From: Gossypium raimondii
Lineage: Eukaryota > Streptophyta > Magnoliopsida > Malvales > Malvaceae
Assembly: GCF_025698545.1 (NCBI RefSeq)
Contig: NC_068571.1
Span: 44,797,733-44,861,732 of the forward strand
DNA: 64,000 nt
Direction of reading: 5' to 3'
Positions within the stretch are counted from its first letter, which is position 1. The number at the start of each line of letters is the position of its first letter. The translations under genes were made by a program, and so were the position numbers. This document shows positions 23,286 through 35,765 of the stretch, in pieces. The notes beneath the pieces are model-generated. The model did not search any database. It was not told where the DNA came from and was given only the letters and a program-made list of their open reading frames with translations.

Positions 23286-24631
23286 TCAATGTGGGCATTT
23301 AGTCCGAGTATGACCAATTGTTCTGTACATATTGTAATGTTTAGGGTCAGTTTTCTCCCTCAAGTCTATTTCACCTTGAATCCTGGTAACGTGTGGGTGT
23401 CCTTTCGGCTTTTTACGTAACCCCGAAGTCGAGGAATGCACTTCCCAGATTGACACATCACACAAGATAGGGAACTTATTTCCCCAAGTACGCAATCTGC
23501 TTTCCAAAGTGTACACCTCATCGATATATTGTTCAACATTGATCGAGGCGTGAGCACAAGCTACAACGATGTTCATACAAGGGAAATAAAGTGTCTAAAA
23601 ATTCTCACAGTCGCACCGTCTATTTTGGAGATCAACTCTGTAGGACCTAGGTGGGATATCGGTTTGGTGGTTAATGGACTTTGTAACTTAAAAAGTTTCT
23701 AACTGTCGAGAATATATTTCTACATTCATCGACCTCGCTCTTTGATTGTTCACATCCATTTCCTTCCTGACCTCCACGACAAACACGTGTCTCGCCTCCA
23801 TCTGGTTTACTTGTTTCAGCCTCATTCTTGACATCAAGGTTGCCAGCTTGTAGAACGTAGCTGAGAAAATAAATAAATTGAAAGATGTCATGTTCGCTTC
23901 AAGACGGAGTTAACCACCTTTGCTAGGTTGGTAGTCATATGACTATATCGAGACCCATCATCGAAACTTTGAGCCTATTGCCACGACTCTATGGTATCCA
24001 ACCACTTTCGGAAAGGAGTATTCGTTTCAATATGCATATCACCCTCAAGTCTGGTCAGCTTTTGCCTGAAACGGTGTTGTTCTAACTCATACGTTTCATA
24101 TGTATTTCGAAAAGACATGTTACCTTTTCGAATTAATTTATGGAAGTATTAAGAATATTCAAAAAATATGTTCAAATCTATGTCAAACCCGCATACAGAC
24201 AATCGCCTATCAATAGATGCTCTCGGAACATTCGTGCACGAATCTTGAACTCCATATTCTTCACTCAATGAAGTGAAATCTTCAACTGACTTCACATTAG
24301 CTAACTCAGAAAACAACTTAATCGGTTCAGTGTGACCACTCTCAGTCCAACAATAAAGTGCGGCCATTGTCTCCATGTCTTTATCGTCTACAAGTTCCAT
24401 CTTGATGAATTTGATGAGATTTGACAAAATTGAGAATTTGTAGAATAGTTCCAATATCCTCCTCCCACAACGTCTAACAATTTTTGCACTGATCCTTTCC
24501 TTCATATTATCAACAGACACATTTCTGTTAAATCTCATTGCTATTTGTTGGCGACATTCAAATATACAACCAACTGTTGTTGTTAAAAATACTTCATCAA
24601 AATAAACGCATACGAAGAATTGATTGTCCAT
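23286..24631 (-). pseudogene. mudrA-type MULE transposase, broken
   Basis: The start at 24631 opens MDNQFFVCVYFDE and continues to about 24149 with ECRQQIAMRF and RCGRRILELFYKF, the N-terminal domain of MuDR-type transposases. After a deletion, 24120-23900 reads HRFRQKLTRLEGDM and WQWAQSFDDGSRYSHMTTN. 23891-23688 and 23576-23286 read as the C-terminal SWIM zinc-finger region, then VEQYIDEVYTLE and a Cys-rich end (GHTRTKCPH). The catalytic DDE middle is missing between the two halves, and the SWIM His is replaced (PCMNIVV in place of the usual PCxH). It converges on the PMD gene, 230 bp away. Confidence 0.85.
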
Positions 24632-24859
24632 CTTCAATATTAAATCTATAAAAATAATTAAATTTCTCAATATATATTTGAAAAACAATATTCAACTATA
24701 AAAAATATAAGAAAATAAAATTAATATTGTACTAACTTTACGAATTCTTCTTTGTTTTCTTCTCATCTACATTTTTTTTTGTTTTCTCCTCATCTACAAT
24801 TTTTTTCTCCTTTCTTCTTATCTGTTAACTGCTAAACCGTTCAAGAAGACATTGTTTAA

Positions 24860-25194
24860 ATAGGGCCCACTGTCGCCTGACACATCTCGTCCACCTGAGT
24901 GTCGCCTAACACATCTCCTCCACCCCTCTAAGACGTTTCAAACCCGTATTTTACTCGTATTTTGGCAAATAATACCGGTGTCGCCATATGTGTACCCTTC
25001 ACCAATAAAATATTTTTTAACCCAATTACGGCTTAATGATTGCATGATGATTGTGGGAAATTTTGGGTGGTGTCGCTATCTTATTAGGTATCACCCATGG
25101 CCACTGTTTCAAACATCTCATTTTGATAAATAACTCGACTCATATACTATTTGCGATATTATTATTTTTTATATTAATGAGGTAAAAAAAAGCC
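24860..25194 (-). repeat. Right terminal inverted repeat of the MULE
   Basis: Inverted partner of 7312-7685. It contains two TGTCGCC(T)-type blocks and ACCGGTGTCGCCAT, and ends GGTAAAAAAAAGCC. The transposase start lies about 230 bp inside it. Confidence 0.7.
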
Positions 25195-25204
25195 CAAAAA
25201 GGAG

Positions 25205-27067
25205 TCTTTTTAATTTTCTTTCTTTCAAAGTTTTTGTTTTTATTTGATTTTTGGTGTGGAACTTTTGATGGACATAATTACACATAAAAGTAAATGTCAA
25301 AGATTAAAATGTTATTAATGTTACGATTTATCTTAAAATTTTAACATTCTTTAAAAATTCCATTTGCTGGCTAATGTATTTTTTTAAATGTCATAAATAA
25401 AGAATTAGTAGAGAATAATTATTTTGATAACTATAATTACATTTTAAATAAGAATTTATTTGATAATTTATTAAAAATTAATTCTATAAGAATATTCTTA
25501 ATTAATTCAATTTTATTTTATTTATTTTAATATTATATTATCATATAAAACTTTACATTTTAGAATATGATGAAATGTTTAAAATTAAGAGTAAAATGTA
25601 GAATATAAAATTTTAATTTATATTTATCAAATAATTTATTTATCTTTCGATTAATTTTAAGTAATATATCAAATAAATTTCATAACTTTAATTTAGCATT
25701 TAGAGTTTCAATACTTAATTTTGTTTTTTTCAATACTTAATTTTTAATTTATCAAAAATATCCGAAAATTTTGAGATTCTTAAATGGTGTTACTAAATAC
25801 ATAAAACTAAAATTTTGTATTTCTTTAAAAAATAATAATTTAATATTTATTAAAAATAATATAATAAAAGAAAATAATAAATTACAAAATAAAAAGAAAA
25901 GTTGAGCGAACGTGATATGTATAATAAAGTAATGATCAAATTGTATAAAAGGTCATAGATTAAGTGCTTTTTATAGATTTAGCCCTTTATTATAATTTAA
26001 ACATTTCTAATCTCTTTAGATTTTCAAAGAATGTATTTGGTAATGTGGTATATACATCTATATAGTTACAAAAATATTATTCTCAATTTTTTTATTATCT
26101 TTTTGAATGTGCAAACTGCAAAAGAATATTTAACTTTAATAAAAGTAAAAATTTATATGCCACACCATTTTTTCTAAAGAAAATAAGTTAGGTGGGAAAA
26201 ACTTTTAAAATTTTTAATCTTTCTCAATATTGATATTCAACAAATTGGTTCCTTTAAAAAATTAGAGCAATTTAATTTTATCAATATTTCAACTGATTAA
26301 TTAAGAAAATTAATATAGATGTTAATATTTTCCGTCAATTGTACGTAATTTTGATTGATATAATAATAAATTTAACCTCAAAATTTACTTATTTTATTAA
26401 TTTGATCCTAATTTAAAAATTTAACCCGTAAATTGTTTTTAATTTCGTCTTCAATGTTTATATGTTTTGTCAATTCGATCTTGATTCTAAAACATCAACA
26501 AATCTAGCCAGAACATTTATACAAAATATTGTTGGCTAAATTTTTTAAATCAAAATCAAATTGACAAAATATGTAAACAACGAGACTAAATTTACAACTA
26601 TATCAATTAAAATTATGTACAATTGAGGGCTTGAGAGGAACCAATTTGCTCAATAGCAAAATTAAGGAGTTGAGAGGTTTTTTTACGAAAAAGAAAAATT
26701 GTCCTACGATCGAAAGTAAACATTGCAAAAAATAAAGAGTAAAAATGATGAAATTAGAGTATAGAGAAAAAACTATCTGCTAAAAATGCATAATACAAGG
26801 AGCTATTTTAGAAATTGACCTATATTAATATATAAAAAATATTGTCGCTGTATGAAAGTTGAAAACTCTGATGCCTCGTGTTTCTGATCTATTCTCTACA
26901 GATTAATCAAATAGAAAATCCTTCTTCACTTCATTGTAATCAAAAGGCAGCAATTTCGCATTCTTCCGAGGATACCCATTTCTCCAACATTCAAAACAAC
27001 ATATCTTCTTTTTTTTTTTTTGGGGGGGGGTGTTTGTTCTTGTATGTGTGTTTCTTCTGATACAGAA
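25205..27067. other. A+T-rich intergenic DNA with an imperfect inverted repeat
   Basis: No gene seen. 26236-26350 (ending TCAATTGTACGTAATTTTGATTGATAT) pairs imperfectly with 26600-26660 (ATATCAATTAAAATTATGTACAATTG...GGAACCAATTTG) to form a hairpin of about 420 bp, MITE-like but without clear target duplications. The stretch nearest 27068 should hold the promoter and 5' UTR of the b561 gene, including a T/G run at 27008-27030. Confidence 0.5.
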
Positions 27068-30052
27068 ATGGGGGTTCCGGTGATCAAATTTCCAATCTTT
27101 ATGGTAGTTAGAGGACTGGGAATAGTAATAACAGCTATTCTTTTCGTATGGACTGTTCATTACAGAGGAGGATTGGCTCTCATCTCTGATAACAAAGATC
27201 TCATCTTTAATGTAATCTCTTCCCTCTTTTGCTTTTAGTTTGTTGTGTGTGTGTGTGTGTTTGGGTAAAGTAGAGAAGCAATAAATTTCATTTTAATTGA
27301 TTTGCCAGTTACTTGGTTTTGTTTTTGTTTAATGGGCTGTTTCCATTTCTTTGGTTTTTATTAGTTTACATATGGTGATTCAATGATTTTGTTTCCATTT
27401 TGCTTTATAATTTGTGATAATTTATAAGTTGAAAATTGTGGATACATTAAACATCAATGTTTCATTTGTTTTGACATCAAGACATACTGCCATTCTTCAC
27501 ACTGTTTAATTGTACAAGTAGTTTACAAGAAAGTGAAAAAAAAAATTGATGATCAGCTTTAGTTTTTAGGTAAATTTTGTTATTGCCATTGAGAATGAAC
27601 CATGTTTTTGAGCAAGTAAAAATGAAAAACTTGATTTCTATTGATATTATATCTTAGCATTTCAACCAATGAAGAGGAGCATCTTCTTTTTCCATTTCAG
27701 AAAAGTAATCTTTGTTGTGTACTTATTGCAGGTCCATCCTGTTTTAATGGTCATTGGATTAGTGCTCTTAAATGGTGAAGGTGAATGCCATTTTCTTATT
27801 GTTATAAGCATGTTCTTGATGCTGCTGATTTCTATTATTCAGATTAAATTATGCCAATTGGACGAGATGAAAGAATAAATACTTATTGAGTGAAAAAAAA
27901 AAAACTGTTGCATATCTAGAAATTGGTTGTTTTCTGAGAACTTATCCCTTTTTTTGTCACTGATAGGTTTATTGAGGTTTTCTTGGGACTTGAGAAGTGA
28001 CTTGCCTATAAATTATTAGTAGAGCTGCTCTAATATTTTTATGTACCTCTAAGACTCTGCAGTTTCTTTAATTTTTCATGACATGATTTTGCTTGAAAAT
28101 TTGGATTTGGATTTCATTTTCCATATAAATTATAATAATGGAATGCGTTCCTTGTGAATAAAATTAGTTCAGTTTCAATATAATATATATTTGAAAAGCA
28201 TAAAAGTATGAATTTGTCAAATTTATAAATTTCTTAGGAATTTCAAATTCTCTACTAAAGAGGCATTTAGCAAATCTATGTATTTGAGAAATAAGCATGG
28301 ACGTTACATTTGTATGTATGTTATTTATACTATTTTTGAAATCCGAGTTCCAAATTGCTACCTAAGGGGATTGTCATGATTTCTTGGAAGGATTTTGATA
28401 TGAAAGTATATATTATGCCTTTTGTTTTCTCTTTTGAGATATCATTGCTATTATGGAGGACTGTGGCTTAAATATTTTAAGAGTTTGTGGATGTTTTACA
28501 TGGTACATTGATGTGAGTTGTTGTTTTTCAAGCCTAATACATTAACTATGATACATGCATAAGCTAATAAGCACAAGTTTGTTTTCCCCCTTCCTGTCTC
28601 TATACCTCTCCAGAAGCTGTTATACCTATTAGATCGATATTTTCAGATACTATATTCATCAATTTGCTGGCTTCAAAACAAGTATAGATTTACTTCATCT
28701 TCCATGCAGGGAAGAAAATAAACCAAGTTCCATTCAATTTCTCCCTTGGGTTTGTAGGGTTTTGTTTTCCCCTTTGTTGCTTCAATATTTTATCATCAAG
28801 TGTAACTCAACAGTCCATTTCTCGAAGGAAATCATCTTATAGTGACACTTAGAAGGATAGTTGCATCTGTTTTTTTATTTTTCTTTATCCTTTTCTTTTT
28901 TTGTCCTTTAGGAGGCATGATGTTGGGTCTAGTGGGAGAACATAAGGGATGGTTCTGTCAGTTTTTGGAGTCAAAAAGAGAATAATACGAGGTTGTACTT
29001 CCAATAATCTTTTCTCTACTGTTCTACAGCATTGAATCTCAACTGTTTATTTATGGGGGTCCACTTGGAATCCAAATTCATGGATGGCCTAGATTCTTTA
29101 ATCATCTACAATTAGATGGTGCAAAGTCTCTACAGAGCCTTCACCCTGATTTGAAGCCCCTTTAGTTTAGTCACACATTAGTCATACTCACAATTGATTG
29201 TGCCAGATGCTCTTTGGATAATTAAATACTATTTTGGTTCTTTTACCCATTTCCCTGGTTCTAGGACTTGCCAGCAAATTCATGATAAATTTATCTGTTC
29301 ACACATATATCTCCTTTGATCTGCCATAGCATGGTGAAACTGCGACTTGTCTAAAAATATTTTGTTCATGAAGAATAGAACTTAATTCTACATTTGATCT
29401 GCCATCCTGCTTTGTTTAACTCATTTGATATTTGTTTAATGCAGCCATGCTGGCATACAAGACTGTTCCTGGGACAAAAATCTTCAAAAAGTTAGTTCAT
29501 CTTACAGTTCAGTGTCTTGCTTTTATCTTGAGTACTATTGGTGTATGGGCTGCTTTGAAGTTCCACAACGATAAGGGCATTGAAAACTTTTACAGTCTAC
29601 ACTCATGGTTGGGCATAGCTTGCCTTTTCTTATTCGGCATTCAGGTTCTATTTTCTGCTCCTTTCCAGTGCATTTTGGCTTCATTTTGTGAAGTTACGGA
29701 CCTTAATGATGTCTCGTATTTTACTTTATAATTTCTTCTCCACCAGTGGGCTGCTGGATTCGCAACTTTTTGGTACCCAGGTGGCTCAAGAAACAGCAGA
29801 GCTGCATTGTTGCCCTGGCATGTGTTCTTCGGGATGTATACGTACGCACTTGCTGTTGCTACTGCTACTACGGGTATCTTAGAAAAGCTTACATTTCTCC
29901 AAACAAACCGGGTAATATCACGCTACTCTACGGAGGCATTGCTAGTGAACTCATTGGGTATTTTGATTGTTGTGCTGGGTGGGTTTGTGATTCTGGCCAC
30001 ACTCACTCCTGTGAATGGCAAAAGTGATGTCCACAGGGGACTAGTGGAATGA
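27068..30052 (+). CDS. Cytochrome b561 / transmembrane ascorbate ferrireductase
   Basis: Four exons with GT-AG introns: 27068-27211, 27732-27780, 29445-29644, 29747-30052, giving 232 aa, the usual CYB561 length. The protein is a six-helix membrane protein binding two haems b and passing electrons from cytosolic ascorbate across a membrane (tonoplast or other) to monodehydroascorbate or ferric chelates. The four haem-ligand histidines are present at His50 (HPVLM), His83 (VHLT), His117 (LHSWLG) and His156 (LPWHVFFG). The ATG starts MGVPVIKFP just before helix 1. Intron 2 is long (1.66 kb). It resembles the plant CYB561 branch that includes Arabidopsis At1g26100; subfamily assignment is from memory. 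No damage seen, so probably functional. Confidence 0.93.
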
Positions 30053-33000
30053 ATAGGTTATAGGTACAATCTGTGTTTATATTTCCAGGGGATTAATGGA
30101 ACCAGTAATGAAACCTTAAAAACGACTAGTACATGTTAATCCTCTACTGGACTTTCGAGGTGTCGATGGTTTAATATTTACTCTCTTTTCTCAGTGATTT
30201 TCATTTTCAATTTAACTAGTTCCTCTTCTTTACCAACCATAAAGTTAGTTTGCCGTAAGTTGAGTTACATTGATGATTAAGGAGATGGCAAATGGTTCTT
30301 TCTTTGCCAACCATTTTTTGCAACTGAAAAAACTGAACTTGATTGGCTGGTTGAAGCAGTTCATCTAGCTCTACATACCCAAGAACAGAAACACCAAACT
30401 AAATCCTAAAAGAAAAAAAGGGTAAAGTAATAATGTTGATATCATAAATTTTTCTTGAACCTTGATAGTTTACATTCGTGTTATGTAGATGTAGGTGTAA
30501 CCACTGTTGAACACAAATATTAAGCAGGATACTTATCGATTAACCAAAAGTCTATGATGTAGTAGGATAGTAATCATGAGATATGAAAAACTGGGTCAGC
30601 CCAAGAAACTGATAGGTCCCGAGTGGTGGTACTGGTCAAAGTTATGAGGTACTTAAACGCATGATTACAAGAGTTTACCAACTTTAATATGAACCTTCAA
30701 GTCCTCAGTGCCGCACCTCGTCAACCGCCACTTGGACCTTAGCATGACAATGACGCAACACTAATATTGCCGCATTATGATGCAACACTTACAAGGCCGT
30801 AAATGTAATTTCGCCATTTAATTCTTTGAGAAACAATTGTAGAAAACAAATTATGCCATGTAGTAAGCTGTTTCGATGCCCACGTTTTTTCTTTTTTTAA
30901 TTCAGTTGTTGGCTGTTATTTATTTAGGTTCTAGATTGTAGTGTTATTTTTCTTTGGGCAAATTGGATAGTTTTGGGGTAAGATGGGGATCGAATTAGTC
31001 TTCTCTTTTAACTTTACAAGTTTTGTCCCTGTCTTAGCGGATTCAACTTTATGGTGCAACCTAGTCGACGGTTTTGACTTTTGTTCTACCTATGTGGGGA
31101 CTTCACTCCTCATTCTCTTCCTTTCCTTTTTCATATATCACGGATCAAATATTATCCCCAATTTCAATAAATATTTATGGGTAAAGTTTAATCGGATTCT
31201 CATTAATTTTACATATCATATATGTCTATTTAAACCCCACTTCACTTTATTTTTTTTAATTTTTATTTAATACTTAATTTTTTTAATTTATTAAAATTTT
31301 AATATAAATAAGCTTTAGGCGTGTGGACGTTTTGGTTTTGGCTGCTTGATTGAAGGTTTTTGGAAAGCGTTGGTTCTCCCTTGTTCAACTTTATCTTTTT
31401 TCCTTTTTAATAACTTTATCTTCCCTTTGACAAAAAAAAACCCTTTATCTGCTATTGCCAACACTCGTTTATCTTGTTGCTTCAAATGGTTTCACGAGAG
31501 ATGATGTCAATTTTTTTTAAAAATAAATTTTTAATAAATAAATTTTATATATATAATTCATATAATTCATTTTATAAAATAAATAATATAAACCAATAGT
31601 TTTATAAAATAATTTAAATTATAAATAATTAATATAATTACCAATATACTAAAATTCTTAAATTTTTTCATCTAAAATTATTAATAATTTTTCAAAAGTA
31701 AAAAAAATCTTCTACTATTATATACGACATGAAAGAATACATATAATATGGATGCATTATACTCATGTTTAAGTAAAATAATATCACGATCCTTTTATCC
31801 TCTCTTCCACATCTTACTAATAGATATTTTATTTAAAGCAAATAGTTAATGGTAGAAAGTCTTACAAATTAAAAAAACAAGATTAACAACAATAATAATA
31901 TTCAAAATGCATGTGTATATAAAGATAATAAAAAATAAAAGGAAATGATATATAATATGATTGAATAGTTAATAGATTTTAAACTACCAACATAATACAA
32001 TCTCAATTGATAAACATGTACATTTTTTTAAACATTAATTTAATTATAAGTTCTTATCATATTTGTTCTTTTAGATATAATGTCTAAAATTAACCCCTTC
32101 CCAAACTTTAAATAGGAGGATAATGCGTTTCAGGGTACTCAAACTTACGTCATCCTATATTCGTAACAATGTCGATGCGAATCACATTCAAATAAAAATA
32201 AATAACTATTTTTTAACTAGAGACTTTGGTTTAATATTACTTTGTTAATTGCCTGTTTCTTGTTGATGGTTCCTTCATGGAAAATCTAGGTGTGTTTTAT
32301 CGTGATCCATTATATTACCTTAGTTGATTGTCGGGAAAACTAGGTGGTTTTTTTTATCGGATCCATTGTATCATGAGCGTTGATTCGTTCAACCCTTTAG
32401 TACATTATTATTATTATTTTTATTTTTATTTTTTGGTTAAATTATGTTATTAGTTTCTGTACTTTGTGAAAGTTGTCAATTTGGTCCTTATACTTTAATT
32501 TGATCAATTTTATTTTTGTTCTTTTTAAAATTTGAAATTTTAATCCTAACCCAATTAGTAATAGTTAAATTTGTTCGAATAAATTAACTATTAGTCATGT
32601 ACTAAGTGTACAATTGTAGATTTATTCAATTAGATTATTCTTGAATTTTGAAAATTTTAGTCTTAACACAAATAACATTCGTTAATAAATTAACTGAAAT
32701 TTTAGTGAATAATATACAAAAATAACAAGTGACATGATATTACACGTGATAATATATTTGTCACATTATATTTTAAAAATAACCTAATTTAATGAATTTA
32801 ACAATTATTATTTTGTGATGACTAAAATTTTAAAATTAAAAAAATAAATAATTAAAAGTTACCGAATTAAATTAAAGAATGTAACTTTCGATCCCAACTT
32901 CTATCAGTGTGGTATTTAATGTGAGTTGGGAAACACGGTCCCAAAGGTATAAATTAGTTGGCCCTACATGATGGAAACTAGAGTCATTGTTTGCTGTAAA

Positions 33001-33243
33001 TGATGGGTCATATCACGGTAGACTTTGTGACCTATTTTAATTTCATAGTCTTCCTTACTCTCAATATCTTAATCTTAATTACTGCTGATTGGTGCTTCCA
33101 CACCTACACCCTCGCCAAGAAGAAGAAGAGACTCCGATATTTCCTCTGTTTTCCCGTCCTTAAAATCAACAACCCTTTCTTCTCAGCAAATCAACTTCCT
33201 TGATAGCTTCAGACGCTAGCTGAACTTGTCAAGTTAAGCATTA
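30053..33243. other. Intergenic DNA, no gene supported
   Basis: 3' flank of the b561 gene, then A+T-rich DNA (31500-32100 especially). 32430-32900 resembles short non-autonomous plant repeats (TCAATTTGGTCCTTATACTTTAATTTG-like at the left, GAATGTAACTTTCGATCCC at the right), but I could not define ends. The frame at 30983-31270 is hydrophobic T-rich DNA without family features. The last ~200 bp should include the kinase promoter; CCGATATTTCC near 33133 has no recognised role. Confidence 0.45.
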
Positions 33244-35765
33244 ATGGCAACCTCTGTGGGCCTTTCTCGTGTACTAACGCATAGAATGAGGTTGATGGAA
33301 TCTCTGACAATAACTGGTATGAGTTTTTCTTCTTAAAAGTCAAGGATGTTGCTTCTTAGCTGCTTGTTTGAGGGTTCTGTCTTTGTCCATCTTTTTTCTT
33401 CCCCGGAGTATTCATGGGTTTGGGACTGATTCTTCAGACACAGATGACATTAAATACTTGTCTTGTCTTTGCTTGTGTTGTGTTGATTTTGTTTCTTTAA
33501 CAATAGACCATGCTACAAGTATTTTGCATTCTAATTCCGTAATTTTATGTTAGTTATGCAGATTTTGCTGGTAACTTAATAATTCCTGTGTATTATTATA
33601 TTGTTTTCATGTTATATCTTTATGATGACATGTAGTGTTGTGTGGGGGTATTACAACTTAATTGTCAATAATTAGGAGGCTTTGGTTAAAAGAAATAAGT
33701 GAATGTTGCAGGAACTTCCCCCATTGTTGGAGTAGTTGCAATGCTTATTTCCTTCCAGGTTCTGGTGTGTATGTGCAGCACTGACACTAGGAATGCCCCT
33801 GAATGTAACAAACCATTCAACTGCGGAATCGTCAAAGAGATAAGCTATCCGTTCCGGCAAAAGGGTAGCCCGGCGTATTGCGGGAAACCGGGATTTGAGT
33901 TGTTTTGTGAGGGTGGTGATCCCATGATTACAATCAGTTCACGGACTTACCAACTTCTGGTATACAATACCACCCTCAGATCTCTCACTCTTGAACCTAT
34001 GTCTAATAAGGATAGTGTGCTTTGTCCTCGCCGCCTTGTCAACACCTCTTTGAATCTCAGCCCTTTCCGCGCTCTTTGGAATACCCAGAACATATCACTC
34101 TATTACGGTTGCCCCATCGAGGCCAATCAGTATCAAGGCCTTACTAATCATCAGTTTAATTGCAGCATGAATGGAACTGATACTGTCGGCTACTACCTTG
34201 TTCCAACTGCCTTTCCTGACCTCTCCGTTGAAGCAAAGGATGCTTTGAGATCATGTCGGAGCAATGTTCTTGTCCCAGCCTTCGCTTCGATATTAAGGGT
34301 TTTGGAGCACGGTCCAAGTCAAGCTTATCTGAATGTGACCCTTCAAAATGGCTTTGGAGTGGGATGGGATGATGATTCCATCTCGGGTATCATAATCAAC
34401 AATCATTCTTCTTTATAATCACTTAAATCAGTACTTTTGCTACGATACGTAACTCGATTCTTCGATGGTTGCAGGGTCATCAGATGGTTTCACTCCAAAG
34501 TTCAAATTAGCCTTAGGTAGTTACTATATTGGTTAACATTTTAATTCAATTGATAACAATGAATGGCAGCTAGCTAATATTTCCCAATTTCATTCTTAGG
34601 CTTGGGAGTGGCTGGGGCTGTTGTTTTTGTAGTCGTCATTATGACAGTAACTTTCCGGATTAAGAACGAGACGTTGTCGAGAGGTATTTTATTGAAGTTG
34701 CAACGAGGAAAAAGGAAGCAATGGGAAAGGATCGAGGCATACATTTTGCAGTATGGTGCCGAACTTGCTCCCAAGCGATATTCATATTCAGACATCAAGA
34801 GAATAACCAAGTCGTTCAAAGACGAACTAGGTCAAGGTGGATTCGGAACTGTATATAAAGGTGCATTATCCGATGGTCGACTTGTTGCCGTTAAAGTCCT
34901 AAATGAAGCCAAGGGAAGTGGAGATGAATTTATAAATGAAGTGGCTAGCATTAGCAGGACTTCCCATGTTAATGTAGTGGCATTTGTAGGTTTCTGCTAT
35001 GAGATATCAATAAGAGCTCTAATCTACGAATTCATGCCGAATGGATCCTTGGATAAGTTCATCTGTCATCGAGAATCTCCGGATAAACCTGAACAGTTAG
35101 AAGTGAAAACATTGTATAACATCGCAATTGGAATAGCCAGAGGATTGGAATACTTGCATCAAGGTTGTAATACAAGGATTCTACACTTCGACATAAAACC
35201 TCACAATATCCTTCTAGATGAAAAGTTTTGTCCTAAAATTTCAGATTTCGGACTTGCTAAACTATGTGAGCGGAAAGATAGTATCATTTCCACGATAAGC
35301 GCTAGAGGAACTATTGGATATATTGCTCCAGAAGTATTCTGCCGTAGCTTTGGAGGAGTCTCCCACAAGTCCGATGTTTACAGCTATGGGATGATGGTCC
35401 TTGAAATGGTCGGAGAAAAAGAAAACATTCATAGTCAGACTAGTAACTCGAATTTTCCGGTATGGATTTACAACCGTCTTAAAGGAGCAGATTTGAACCT
35501 GGAAGGAATGACAGCTGAAAATGAAGAACTAATTAGAAAGATGATCATAGTGAGTTTGTGGTGCATTCAAAGTAATCCGTCGGATCGACCATCGATGACT
35601 AAAGCTATAGAAATGTTGCAAGGAAGCATTGAAGCTCTGACGATTCCGCCAACGCCGTTCCTGTTTTCTCCTCCAAGATCACCGGAAAACACCTTCACAA
35701 CATCATTTTTTGCACCATCCATTCAGACGGAGGACAGTGCATTTATTTCAACTACCAGTGTATAA
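33244..35765 (+). CDS. LRK10-like receptor kinase (GUB_WAK extracellular domain)
   Basis: Exons 33244-33316, 33712-34386, 34475-34516 and 34600-35765 join in frame through GT-AG introns (all phase 1) to 651 aa. Order: hydrophobic signal about 26-51 ([16 protein letters not shown]), GUB_WAK galacturonan-binding-like domain starting CNKPFNCG (56-63) with YPFR, several N-glycosylation sites, a 14-codon mini-exon, one membrane helix (about 264-283), then a Ser/Thr kinase. The kinase has a G-rich loop GQGGFG (341), Lys362 in VAVKVL, catalytic HFD (459-461) in place of HRD, and DFG (479), so it is a non-RD kinase as usual for this family. Likely a plasma-membrane receptor in immunity or stress signalling. 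The ATG at 33244 gives a consistent splice frame; an ATG at 33738 is an alternative. Relatives are the wheat Lr10/LRK10L2 kinases. Confidence 0.88.

Larger units (their letters stand above)
7312..25194. mobile_element. Mutator-like element (MULE) with long TIRs, carrying PMD and mudrA pseudogenes
   Basis: The left end (GGCTTTTCTATCCCAAT) and the right end, reverse-complemented (GGCTTTTTTTTACCTCAT), are related, and similarity continues inward for about 350 bp with shared blocks such as GGCACCGGTAT / GACACCGGTAT. Flanks are near-identical direct repeats, CTAAAAGGAG (7302-7311) and CAAAAAGGAG (25195-25204), within the 8-11 bp size MULEs duplicate. Inside are a transposase remnant on minus and a plant-mobile-domain remnant on plus, arranged convergently. 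Without the nested insertion the element would be about 5.8 kb. Confidence 0.8.

Noticed and set aside
30983..31270. 95-codon frame between the b561 and kinase genes
   Set aside because: Hydrophobic product of T-rich DNA, with no promoter or splice context and no family match that I can recall.
33699..34418. Kinase extracellular exon read as a complete gene starting at 33699
   Set aside because: Position 33699 is GTG, not ATG. Splice signals join this exon in frame to 33244-33316 upstream and 34475-34516 downstream.
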